NCBI RefSeq assembly: GCF_026125825.1
Contig: NZ_JAHCKK010000032.1
Coordinates: 1 to 43,517, forward strand
Direction: 5' to 3'
DNA from: Hydrogenophaga sp.
GTDB taxonomy: Bacteria; Pseudomonadota; Gammaproteobacteria; Burkholderiales; Burkholderiaceae_C
Length of the DNA: 43,517 nucleotides
Shown piece after piece: positions 37,021 to 43,517 of the stretch. The translations under genes and the position numbers were made by a program. The first letter of the stretch is position 1. Each line of letters begins with the position of its first letter. The notes beneath the pieces were generated by a model that saw only the letters and a list, made by a program, of their open reading frames with translations, ran no database searches and was not told where the DNA came from.

Positions 37021-38172
37021 ATGACCGTCATCACCAATGTGGAGGACCTGCGCGTCCTGGCCCAGCGGCGCGTGCCGCGCATGTTCTACGACTATGCCGA
37101 CAGCGGCTCGTGGACCGAAGGCACCTACCGCGCCAACCACGAGGACTTCCAGAAAATCAAGCTGCGCCAGCGCGTGGCGGTGAACATGGAAAACCGCAGC
37201 ACGCGCAGCACCATGGTCGGCCAGGAGGTGGCGATGCCGGTGGCGATCGCGCCCACCGGCCTGACCGGCATGCAACACGCCGACGGCGAGATCCTGGCCG
37301 CGCGCGCCGCGCGCAAGTTCGGCATCCCGTTCACGCTCTCCACCATGAGCATCTGCTCGATCGAAGACGTGGCGCAGCACGCGGGCGAGGGATTCTGGTT
37401 CCAGCTGTACGTGATGCGCGACCGCGCTTTCATCGAGCGCCTGATCGACCGCGCCAAGGCCGCCCGGTGCGGCGCGCTGGTGCTCACGCTGGACCTGCAG
37501 ATCATCGGCCAGCGCCACAAGGACCTGAAAAACGGCCTGACCGCGCCACCCAAGATGACGCTGGCCAACATCCTCGATATCGCCAGCAAGCCGCGCTGGG
37601 CGCTGGGCATGCTGGGCACCAAGCGCAAGCAGTTCGGCAACATCGTCGGGCATGTGAGCGGCGTGGAGAACATGGGCAGCCTGAGCGAGTGGACCGCCCG
37701 GCAATTCGACCCCTCGCTCAACTGGGGCGACGTGGAATGGATCAAGAAGCGCTGGGGCGGCAAGCTCATCCTCAAGGGGATCCAGGACGTGGAAGACGCC
37801 AAGCTCTGCGTGGCCTCGGGCGCGGACGCGCTGATCGTGAGCAACCACGGCGGCCGCCAGCTCGATGGCGCGCAGAGCAGCATCGAGGCCCTGCCGGCCA
37901 TCGTGGATGCGGTGGGCGGCCAGATCGAGGTGCACATGGATGGCGGCATCCGCAGCGGGCAGGACGTGCTCAAGGCCCGCGCGCTCGGCGCCCGCGGCGT
38001 CTACATCGGGCGGCCCATGCTCTACGGCCTGGGCGCGATGGGCGAAGCCGGCGTGAGCAAGTGCCTGGAGATCCTGCACAAGGAACTCGACCTCACCATG
38101 GCCTTCTGCGGCCACACGCAGATCGAGAAGGTCGACAAAGGCATCCTGCTGCCCGGTACATATCCGCGGTAG
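37021..38172 (+). CDS. FMN-dependent alpha-hydroxy-acid oxidase/dehydrogenase (LldD-like)
   Basis: A 383-residue FMN TIM-barrel enzyme that oxidises L-lactate or a related 2-hydroxy acid to the 2-oxo acid. Key residues are Tyr24 (FYDYADSGSW), the FMN-contacting APTG (77-80), Tyr130 (QLYV), Lys252, the catalytic base His276 in SNHGGRQLDGA, and MDGGIRSGQDVLKA (306-319) as the phosphate loop. The exact substrate (lactate, mandelate or other) cannot be decided by eye. GGAGA lies ten bases before the ATG at 37021. The longer open frame upstream lacks family sequence. The 160-base gap before it holds no gene. Confidence 0.93.
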   Translation: MTVITNVEDLRVLAQRRVPRMFYDYADSGSWTEGTYRANHEDFQKIKLRQRVAVNMENRSTRSTMVGQEVAMPVAIAPTGLTGMQHADGEILAARAARKFGIPFTLSTMSICSIEDVAQHAGEGFWFQLYVMRDRAFIERLIDRAKAARCGALVLTLDLQIIGQRHKDLKNGLTAPPKMTLANILDIASKPRWALGMLGTKRKQFGNIVGHVSGVENMGSLSEWTARQFDPSLNWGDVEWIKKRWGGKLILKGIQDVEDAKLCVASGADALIVSNHGGRQLDGAQSSIEALPAIVDAVGGQIEVHMDGGIRSGQDVLKARALGARGVYIGRPMLYGLGAMGEAGVSKCLEILHKELDLTMAFCGHTQIEKVDKGILLPGTYPR

Positions 38173-38198
38173 ACAACCCACCCTGCGGCATCGCCGCT

Positions 38199-39440
38199 AT
38201 GCTCACCGCCGTGACCACTCCCACGGCCCGCATCCGGCGCATTGCGCACCTCGACATGGACGCCTTTTTCGCGTCGGTCGAGCTGCTGCGCTACCCACAG
38301 CTCAAGGGCCTGCCCGTGGTGATCGGCGGTGGGCGGCGGCGCGAGGACGACATGCTCGCGCGGCTGCGCGAGACCTACCCCGAGCGCGAATGGACCGGTG
38401 AGGACCTGGCCCACATCCCGGTCGAATTCTTTCCCCGCCTGGAGACCTACGTGGGCCGTGGCGTGGCCACCACCGCCACCTACGCCGCGCGCCAGTTCGG
38501 CGTGGGCTCGGCCATGGGGCTCATGAAGGCGGCCAAGCTCTGCCCCCAGGCCATCCTGCTGCCGGTGGACTTCGACGAGGTGCGCCGCATCTCGCGCCTG
38601 TTCAAGCACACCATCCGGGAGATCGCGCCGACGGTGGAAGACCGGGGCGTGGACGAGGTCTACATCGACTTCACCGACGTGCCCGGCGGCCAGCGCGAAG
38701 GGGGGCGCGTGCTGGCGCGCCTGATCCAGAAGAGCATCTTCCAGGCCACGGGCCTGACCTGCTCGATCGGCGTGGCACCCAACAAGCTGATCGCCAAGAT
38801 GGCCAGTGAATTCCACAAGCCCAATGGCATCAGCATCGTGCACATGGAAGACCTGCAGACGCTGATCTGGCCCCTGCCCTGCCGCAAGATCAACGGCGTG
38901 GGCCCCAAGGCCGACGCCAAGCTGCAGGGCCACGGCATCCACACCATCGGCGAGCTGGCGCAGCGCGAGCGGCCATGGCTGGTGGCGCACTTCGGCAAGA
39001 GCTATGGCGCCTGGCTGCACGAGGTGTCCTGGGGCCGCGACGAGCGCGCGGTGCAGACCGAGAGCGAGCCCGTGAGCATGAGCCGCGAGACCACCTTCGA
39101 CCGCGACCTGCACGCCGTGCGCGACCGCGCCGAACTCGGCGCCATCTTCACCCGCCTGTGCGAGCAGGTGGCCGAGGACCTTCAGCGCAAAGGCTACGTG
39201 GGCAAGACCATCGGCGTGAAGCTGCGCTACGACAATTTTCAGATCGTCACCCGCGACAGCACCATCGCCCATTTCACCAGCGACGCGGCCAGCATCCGCC
39301 GCCATGCCGGGCTGTGCCTCAAGCGGGTGGATCTCACGCGCCGCATCCGCCTGCTGGGCGTGCGCGTGGGCTCCCTGGCCAAGCTCGGCGAGGTGCCTCC
39401 CGAGCCCGAACGCCCCCCGGAGCCGGCCCAATTGTTCTGA
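38199..39440 (+). CDS. dinB: DNA polymerase IV (Y family) with an insertion
   Basis: A 413-residue translesion polymerase, longer than the usual 350-360. Catalytic acids are Asp19 and Asp21 (HLDMDAFFA) and Asp152/Glu153 (GVDEVYID). CSIGVAPNKLIAKMAS and the helix-hairpin-helix INGVGPKADAKL follow, then a little-finger domain. Between VVIGGG (41-46) and GRGVATTATYAAR (86-98) there are about 35-40 extra residues, including EDDMLARLRETYPEREW, where E. coli DinB has only a few. The C-terminus PAQLF resembles a sliding-clamp-binding peptide. A GTG at 38211 is an alternative start. It starts 26 bases after the oxidase gene. Confidence 0.92.
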   Translation: MLTAVTTPTARIRRIAHLDMDAFFASVELLRYPQLKGLPVVIGGGRRREDDMLARLRETYPEREWTGEDLAHIPVEFFPRLETYVGRGVATTATYAARQFGVGSAMGLMKAAKLCPQAILLPVDFDEVRRISRLFKHTIREIAPTVEDRGVDEVYIDFTDVPGGQREGGRVLARLIQKSIFQATGLTCSIGVAPNKLIAKMASEFHKPNGISIVHMEDLQTLIWPLPCRKINGVGPKADAKLQGHGIHTIGELAQRERPWLVAHFGKSYGAWLHEVSWGRDERAVQTESEPVSMSRETTFDRDLHAVRDRAELGAIFTRLCEQVAEDLQRKGYVGKTIGVKLRYDNFQIVTRDSTIAHFTSDAASIRRHAGLCLKRVDLTRRIRLLGVRVGSLAKLGEVPPEPERPPEPAQLF

Positions 39441-39526
39441 GGCCGCGCGGCGGCCATTGACGCAAGCTGACGCGAAACTTACAGTGGAAGCGACTGGATG
39501 TCAGCCGCATTCCCGTGAGGTCTGCC

Positions 39527-39805
39527 ATGAATCTCTGTCTCAGGCTTGACGAGTTGGAGCGCATCAAACGCTGGCACGTGGTGCACCGCCGCGACCACCC
39601 GCTGGAATACCAGCTGTGGGACGGCATGCTCACGGCCTGGGTGATGGGCTGGGTGGGTTGCGTGCCTGCCTTCTTCTCGGACGCCCTGTGGCTGCTGCCC
39701 TTCTGCGTGATGGGCATCTGGGCGCCCGGGCTGTACGTCGGCTGGCGCCGCAAGGTACACCGCTCGCATCGCCTGCGCTGCGACTGGCTGGGGCCGCCGA
39801 ACTGA
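39527..39805 (+). CDS. small membrane protein of unknown function
   Basis: A 92-residue protein with two hydrophobic stretches (about 35-52 and 55-75) between a charged N-terminal region (LDELERIKRWHVVHRRDHP) and a basic C-terminus. It looks like a two-helix inner-membrane protein. TGAGG lies six bases before the ATG, which is preferred to a GTG at 39515. I do not recognise a family. Codon use is like that of neighbouring genes. It stands between dinB and the isomerase gene. Confidence 0.7.
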   Translation: MNLCLRLDELERIKRWHVVHRRDHPLEYQLWDGMLTAWVMGWVGCVPAFFSDALWLLPFCVMGIWAPGLYVGWRRKVHRSHRLRCDWLGPPN

Positions 39806-39891
39806 GCGGCCTGGGCCGTCCGGGTCGGGACAGTCCGCCGGGCCGGTGCGGGCTACAGTGGGCCGTTGCCCACCACCGAGACCCGCCCGCC

Positions 39892-40734
39892 ATGACCGCA
39901 CCGACCTGCTTCACCCTCACCACGGCCGACCACGTTGCGCACCTGGTGCTCAACCGGCCGGCCGAACTCAACACCATGCACCCGGCCTTCTGGCGGGAGC
40001 TCGACGCGCTGCTCGCGCAGCTGCACCACGAGGGCCAGGCGCGCGCCCTCGTGATCAGCAGCACGGGCAAGCACTTCAGTGCCGGCATGGCGCTGGAGAC
40101 CTTTGGCGGCGCGATCCAGATGGACGACCAGAGCCCCGAGGGCCGTGCCGCCATCTTCGACTTGCTCACCGACATGCAGGCCACCTTCACGCGGCTCGAG
40201 AACCTGCGCATGCCGGTGATCTGCGCGATCCAGGGCGGGTGCATCGGCGGCGCGGTCGACATGGTCACCGCCGCCTGCATCCGCTATGCGAGCGCCGACG
40301 CGTTCTTCTGCATCCAGGAGATCAACATCGGCATGGTGGCCGACGTGGGCACGTTGCAGCGCCTGCCCAAGCTCATCCCCTTCGGCGTGGTCAAGGAACT
40401 CGCCTACACCGGGCGCCGCCTGCCGGCGAGCAAGGCGCTCGGCTATGGCCTGGTGAACGAGGTGTTCGACACGCACGAAGCCACCGTGGCTGCCGCGCTG
40501 CAGTGCGCGAAAGAAATCGCCGCCAAGCCCCCGGTGGCGATCTGGGGGACCAAGCAGGCGGTGACCTATGCGCGCGACCACTCGGTGGAAGACAGCCTGC
40601 GCCAGATGGGCTGGCTGCAGGGCACGGTGTGGAGCAACGCCCACGTCCGTGAGGCGATCAGTGCCATGAAAGACAAGCGCGCGGGCCAGTTCACGGCGCT
40701 GGCCGGACTGCAGTCGTTCAAGGCCCTGGGCTGA
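39892..40734 (+). CDS. enoyl-CoA hydratase/isomerase family, dienoyl-CoA isomerase-like
   Basis: A 280-residue crotonase-fold enzyme. The oxyanion-hole segments are HFSAGMALE (61-69) and IQGGCIGGAVD (113-123). All three acids known from delta(3,5)-delta(2,4)-dienoyl-CoA isomerase ECH1 are at matching places: Asp123, Glu143 (QEINIG) and Asp151 (VADVGTLQRLP). This supports dienoyl-CoA isomerase rather than a plain hydratase, acting in beta-oxidation of unsaturated fatty acids. The start at 39892 begins the family sequence; no strong ribosome site is seen. It is convergent with the isochorismatase-like gene. Confidence 0.88.
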   Translation: MTAPTCFTLTTADHVAHLVLNRPAELNTMHPAFWRELDALLAQLHHEGQARALVISSTGKHFSAGMALETFGGAIQMDDQSPEGRAAIFDLLTDMQATFTRLENLRMPVICAIQGGCIGGAVDMVTAACIRYASADAFFCIQEINIGMVADVGTLQRLPKLIPFGVVKELAYTGRRLPASKALGYGLVNEVFDTHEATVAAALQCAKEIAAKPPVAIWGTKQAVTYARDHSVEDSLRQMGWLQGTVWSNAHVREAISAMKDKRAGQFTALAGLQSFKALG

Positions 40735-40749
40735 TCCGCGCGGCGCGGG

Positions 40750-41280
40750 TCACGACAGGTCCGCGCTCCGGACCGTGCGCACGCGCGGGCCGAAGCTGGC
40801 GATGTTGGTCAGTGTCGCGTTGTGGTGCGCGATCACCTGCGGCGCGGTCAGCACCGCGTTGCCGGCCGAGGTGTGGGCATCGGCCACCAACACCACGGGA
40901 TAGCCCAGCGCGAGCGCGCGGCGTGTGGTGGTGTCCACGCAAAACTCGGTGTGCATGCCGCAGACGATGAGCTCCTTGACTTCGCGGCTCCTGAGCAGCG
41001 CTTCGAGGTCGGTGTTCAGGAAAGCATCGGGCGTCTTCTTGCGCACCCTCAGGTCGCCGGGTTGCAGTTCCAGGCCATCGGCCAGTTGCCATTCGCGGGT
41101 GCCGTGCTCCAGGTAACCGGTGGCGGACTCGTGCTGGATGAAGATCACCGGCGCGTCCGCCGCCCGCTGCCGGGCCGCCACGCGGTTGATGCGCGCGATC
41201 ACCTCGTCGCTCGCGTAGGCGCGCCCCTCGCCTTCGCACAGGCCCTGTTGCATGTCGATGATGAGCAAGGCGGTTTTCAT
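40750..41280 (-). CDS. isochorismatase-family cysteine hydrolase
   Basis: A 176-residue cysteine hydrolase with the catalytic triad Asp9 (IIDMQ), Lys82 (RKKTPDAF) and Cys114 (GMHTEFCVDTT), including the usual cis-peptide region before the cysteine. Relatives are nicotinamidases, N-carbamoylsarcosine amidases, ureidoacrylate hydrolases and isochorismatases; the substrate is not clear. The ATG at 41280 is where homology begins; the frame upstream overlaps the Lrp gene in another frame. It lies 19 bases downstream of the Lrp/AsnC gene on the same strand and is probably co-transcribed. Confidence 0.9.
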   Translation of the reverse strand: MKTALLIIDMQQGLCEGEGRAYASDEVIARINRVAARQRAADAPVIFIQHESATGYLEHGTREWQLADGLELQPGDLRVRKKTPDAFLNTDLEALLRSREVKELIVCGMHTEFCVDTTTRRALALGYPVVLVADAHTSAGNAVLTAPQVIAHHNATLTNIASFGPRVRTVRSADLS

Positions 41281-41299
41281 GAGTGCTCCCGTGGAGTGG

Positions 41300-41725
41300 T
41301 CAGGACAGGCGGTACGTCGCCAGGTGCAGGCTGGTCTCGGTGCTGCTGATGCCCCGGATGAGGCGGATGCGTTCGAGCACCTGGGACAGCTCCGTGAGGC
41401 TGCTCGCGCGCAGTTCGGCAAGCAGGTCCCAGCGCCCATTGGTGTCGTGCAGCTCCGCCACGCCAGGCTCGCCCAGCAGGCTGGCGATCACCGCACGGGT
41501 CTGGTTGCCTTCCACCGCCACGCTCATCCAGGCGCTGATCTCATCGGGCTTGGCATCGGGCCGCAGGCGCACGGTGTAGCCGACGATGACCCCGCTGTCT
41601 TCGAGCCGAGCGATGCGGTTGGTGACCGTGCCGCGCGACACGCCCAGCTTCTTGGCCAGCGCGGCCACGTTGGTGCGCGCGTCCTTGCGCAACAGGCCGA
41701 TCAATTGCTGGTCCAGGGCGTCCAT
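41300..41725 (-). CDS. Lrp/AsnC-family transcriptional regulator
   Basis: A 141-residue regulator with an N-terminal winged HTH (LDQQLIGLLRKDARTN, then LGVSRGTVTNRIARLE) and a C-terminal RAM/ACT-like ligand domain. Members sense amino acids. It is divergent from the ornithine-cyclodeaminase-family gene, with a relatively AT-rich 121-base gap, a common arrangement for local Lrp-type control. It probably regulates that gene and itself, and perhaps the HDAC-like gene downstream. Confidence 0.94.
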   Translation of the reverse strand: MDALDQQLIGLLRKDARTNVAALAKKLGVSRGTVTNRIARLEDSGVIVGYTVRLRPDAKPDEISAWMSVAVEGNQTRAVIASLLGEPGVAELHDTNGRWDLLAELRASSLTELSQVLERIRLIRGISSTETSLHLATYRLS

Positions 41726-41846
41726 CGAGGCATTATGCGATTCGATGCTGTCTTTTTGGCAATCTTCTGACGAAATTCAAGCAAAGTTGCCGATTTACAT
41801 TGAACAGGCCCTTGGCGACACTGAAGACATCACCCAAGGATTCCCC
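41726..41846. promoter_or_regulatory. divergent control region between Lrp/AsnC and OCD-family genes
   Basis: The 121-base gap is clearly more AT-rich than its surroundings and should hold both promoters. A GGCAA (41758-41762)/TTGCC (41787-41791) inverted pair spans 34 bases and could be part of an Lrp-type site. AAGGA (41835-41839) is the ribosome site for the plus-strand gene. I cannot fix the promoters. Confidence 0.4.
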
Positions 41847-42929
41847 ATGAAACCCGCTGCCTTCCCCGCCCTGCCCACCCTGTTCCTCAGCGCGCAGGAT
41901 GTGGCCACCCTGGTCCACCGCCTGGGCCTGCCCGCGACGCTGGACCGCCTGGCCGGCACCCTGCACGCCGACTACCTGCGCTGGCCGTCGTTCGACAAGT
42001 CGGCCCGCGTGGCCAACCACTCCACCGACGGCGTGATCGAGTTGATGCCCATCGCCGACGACGCCACCTACGCCTTCAAGTACGTCAACGGCCACCCCAA
42101 GAACACCCGCAGCGGCCTGCCCACGGTGATGGCCTTCGGCGTGCTGGCCGACGTGGCCACTGGCGTGCCCGTGCTGTTGAGCGAACTCACACTCACCACC
42201 GCGCTGCGAACCGCCGCCATGTCGGTGGTGGCCGCGCGCGCCCTGGCCCGCCCAGAGAGCCGGCGCATGGCGCTGATCGGCAACGGCGCGCAGAGCGAAT
42301 TCCAGGCCCTGGCTTTCCATCACCTCATGGGCATTGACGAGATCCGGCTGTACGACACCGATTCCGCCGCCACGCGAAAGCTGATCGGCAACCTCGCGGG
42401 CCAGCCCGGCCTCCGGCTGATCGCGTGCGACAGCATCGCCCAGGCGGTGCGCGGCGCCGACATTGTGACCACCGTCACCGCCGACAAGACCAACGCCACC
42501 ATCCTCACGCCGGAAATGGTCGAGCCCGGCATGCACATCAACGGCGTGGGCGGCGACTGCCCGGGCAAGACCGAGCTGCACCCCGATGTGCTGCGCATGG
42601 CCGCCGTGTTCGTCGAGTACGAACCGCAGACCCGCGTCGAAGGCGACCTGCAGCACCTGCCCGCCGACTTCGCCGTGACCGAACTCTGGCACGTGCTCGC
42701 CGGCCACACCCCGGGTCGCACCGACGCGGCGCAGGTCACGCTGTTCGACTCGGTGGGCTTCGCGCTGGAAGACTATTCGGCCCTGCGCTTCCTGCGCGAG
42801 GCCGCAGGCGAACTCGGCCTGGGCCAGGCGCTGCCGCTGATCCCCGCGCTGGCCGACCCGAAGGACTTGTTCGGCCTGCTGCACCGGGCCGCCGAACCCC
42901 GGCCGGTGGCGCTCGCGCTGGCGGCCTGA
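41847..42929 (+). CDS. ornithine cyclodeaminase/mu-crystallin family protein
   Basis: A 360-residue NAD(P)-dependent enzyme. Substrate-site residues appear in YAFKYVNGHPKN (about 76-87), followed by TALRTAAMSVVAARAL and the Rossmann loop IGNGAQSEFQ (about 146-155). Ornithine cyclodeaminase converts ornithine to proline and ammonia; other members are imine reductases or alanine/lysine dehydrogenase-like. The long form (360 residues) with the VNGHPKN motif is the typical bacterial ornithine cyclodeaminase version. AAGGA precedes the ATG. It is followed after 47 bases by an HDAC-like gene, which suggests joint arginine or polyamine catabolism. Confidence 0.9.
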   Translation: MKPAAFPALPTLFLSAQDVATLVHRLGLPATLDRLAGTLHADYLRWPSFDKSARVANHSTDGVIELMPIADDATYAFKYVNGHPKNTRSGLPTVMAFGVLADVATGVPVLLSELTLTTALRTAAMSVVAARALARPESRRMALIGNGAQSEFQALAFHHLMGIDEIRLYDTDSAATRKLIGNLAGQPGLRLIACDSIAQAVRGADIVTTVTADKTNATILTPEMVEPGMHINGVGGDCPGKTELHPDVLRMAAVFVEYEPQTRVEGDLQHLPADFAVTELWHVLAGHTPGRTDAAQVTLFDSVGFALEDYSALRFLREAAGELGLGQALPLIPALADPKDLFGLLHRAAEPRPVALALAA

Positions 42930-42976
42930 GGCGGCCGCTGCCGCTACGATGGGCCTCCCCTCCCGTTCGCGTTCCC

Positions 42977-43517
42977 ATGAAAACCTTTCACAACCCCCAT
43001 CACGCCGGCCATGTCGGCCAGCAGGAAATGTTCCGCGGCCGCATGGTGGCCTGCCACGAAGTGCCCGCGCGGCTGGACTTCGTGCTCGCCGAACTGCAGC
43101 GCCGCCCGCTGGGGCCCCTGGCCCCGCCGGCGGTGGACGCCGCCGCGCTGGACGCGGCCATCGCGCGCGTGCACGGCGCGCGCTACCTGGCCTTCCTGGC
43201 CACCGCCTGGGACGACTGGGTGGCCATGGACCCGGCGAATTCGCAGCGCGACGCCCTGCCCTCGGTGTGGCCCCTGGCCAACCGCCACGGCTTTCGCCAC
43301 GACGTGCTGCCGCACAACTTCGCGGCGCGCCTGGGCCTGTTCTCGTTTGACTCGGGCTCGCCCCTGACCGCCGGCACCTGGGCGGCCGCGCGCGGCGGCG
43401 CGGCCTGCGCGCTGGCTGCGGCGCAGACCGTGGCCGGCGGCGAACGCAGCGCCTTCGCGCTCACGCGCCCGCCCGGCCACCAGGCGGCGCCGGACTTCCT
43501 GGGGGGCTACTGCTTCC
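42977..43517 (+). CDS. histone deacetylase/acetylpolyamine amidohydrolase-family protein, 5' part
   Basis: The frame starts at ATG 42977 and stays open to the window edge, giving 180 residues of a normally about 340-residue protein. The start (FHNPHHAGH) and the block RPPGHQAAPDFLGGYCF at the edge match the HDAC/AcuC/AphA family zinc amidohydrolases. The second histidine of the usual tandem (PPGHHA) is Gln here. Relatives remove acetyl groups from polyamines or lysines. The position directly after an ornithine-cyclodeaminase-family gene favours a small-molecule substrate. The metal ligands lie beyond the edge and cannot be checked. Confidence 0.88.
   Translation, partial: MKTFHNPHHAGHVGQQEMFRGRMVACHEVPARLDFVLAELQRRPLGPLAPPAVDAAALDAAIARVHGARYLAFLATAWDDWVAMDPANSQRDALPSVWPLANRHGFRHDVLPHNFAARLGLFSFDSGSPLTAGTWAAARGGAACALAAAQTVAGGERSAFALTRPPGHQAAPDFLGGYCF

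Noticed and set aside
39441-39455. GGCCGC-GCG-GCGGCC palindrome right after dinB
   Set aside because: A 6-bp GC stem with no T tract; such short palindromes are common at this base composition.

Overview
The window looks like ordinary chromosome from a high-GC betaproteobacterium of the Burkholderiales, most likely Comamonadaceae (a Hydrogenophaga/Acidovorax-like genus). This rests on protein flavour and context: Tct/Bug-type tripartite tricarboxylate transporter parts, an ileS-lspA pair, argH divergent from an AlgZ/AlgR-like pair, an RpfE-like gene fused to recJ by overlapping codons, and very GC-rich third positions that create long meaningless antisense ORFs. I see no tRNA, rRNA, IS element, prophage, integrase, CRISPR array or toxin/defence island. 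Coding density is very high and no gap between genes exceeds about 210 bases.

Layout. 1-5009: the end of ileS, lspA, a Na/Pi-cotransporter/PhoU-like protein, a class V aminotransferase and, convergent, a quinone oxidoreductase, with two good intrinsic terminators. 5130-8003: an EamA exporter and a chemoreceptor with a candidate sigma-28 promoter. 8208-16256 is a long minus-strand block: an SDR with a degenerate active site, a second EamA transporter, TctA/TctB permeases, an orphan GspE/PilB-type ATPase, a spermidine-synthase-fold protein, a deoxyinosine glycosylase and a TatD nuclease. 16337-21515: a META-domain lipoprotein, the LolD/LolC lipoprotein-release transporter, and divergently an RpfE-like gene plus recJ. 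21516-21716 holds a large imperfect inverted repeat. 21717-25166: LytTR response regulator and sensor kinase, divergent from argH. 25244-33339: a very large alpha-2-macroglobulin translationally coupled to penicillin-binding protein 1C. 33323-36518: a LysR regulator, an enolase-superfamily enzyme with unusual active-site residues and a Bug solute-binding protein, with a palindrome well placed as a LysR operator. 36546-40734: a small secreted protein, an FMN alpha-hydroxy-acid oxidase, a DinB polymerase with an insertion, a small membrane protein and a dienoyl-CoA-isomerase-like enzyme. 40750-43517: an isochorismatase-like hydrolase and an Lrp/AsnC regulator, divergent from an ornithine-cyclodeaminase-family enzyme and the start of an HDAC/acetylpolyamine-amidohydrolase-like protein.

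How they work together. Recognisable units are lipoprotein maturation and sorting (lspA; lolCD), peptidoglycan synthesis plus protease trapping in the periplasm (A2M-PBP1C), a LysR-controlled uptake and metabolism unit for an organic or sugar acid (enolase-superfamily enzyme + Bug), and a probable amino-acid/polyamine module under Lrp control. I found no convincing wholly new system. The most interesting items are the inverted-repeat element at 21589-21694, the LysR/enolase/Bug locus, and several enzymes whose canonical catalytic residues are replaced (SDR, enolase-superfamily member, HDAC-like protein).
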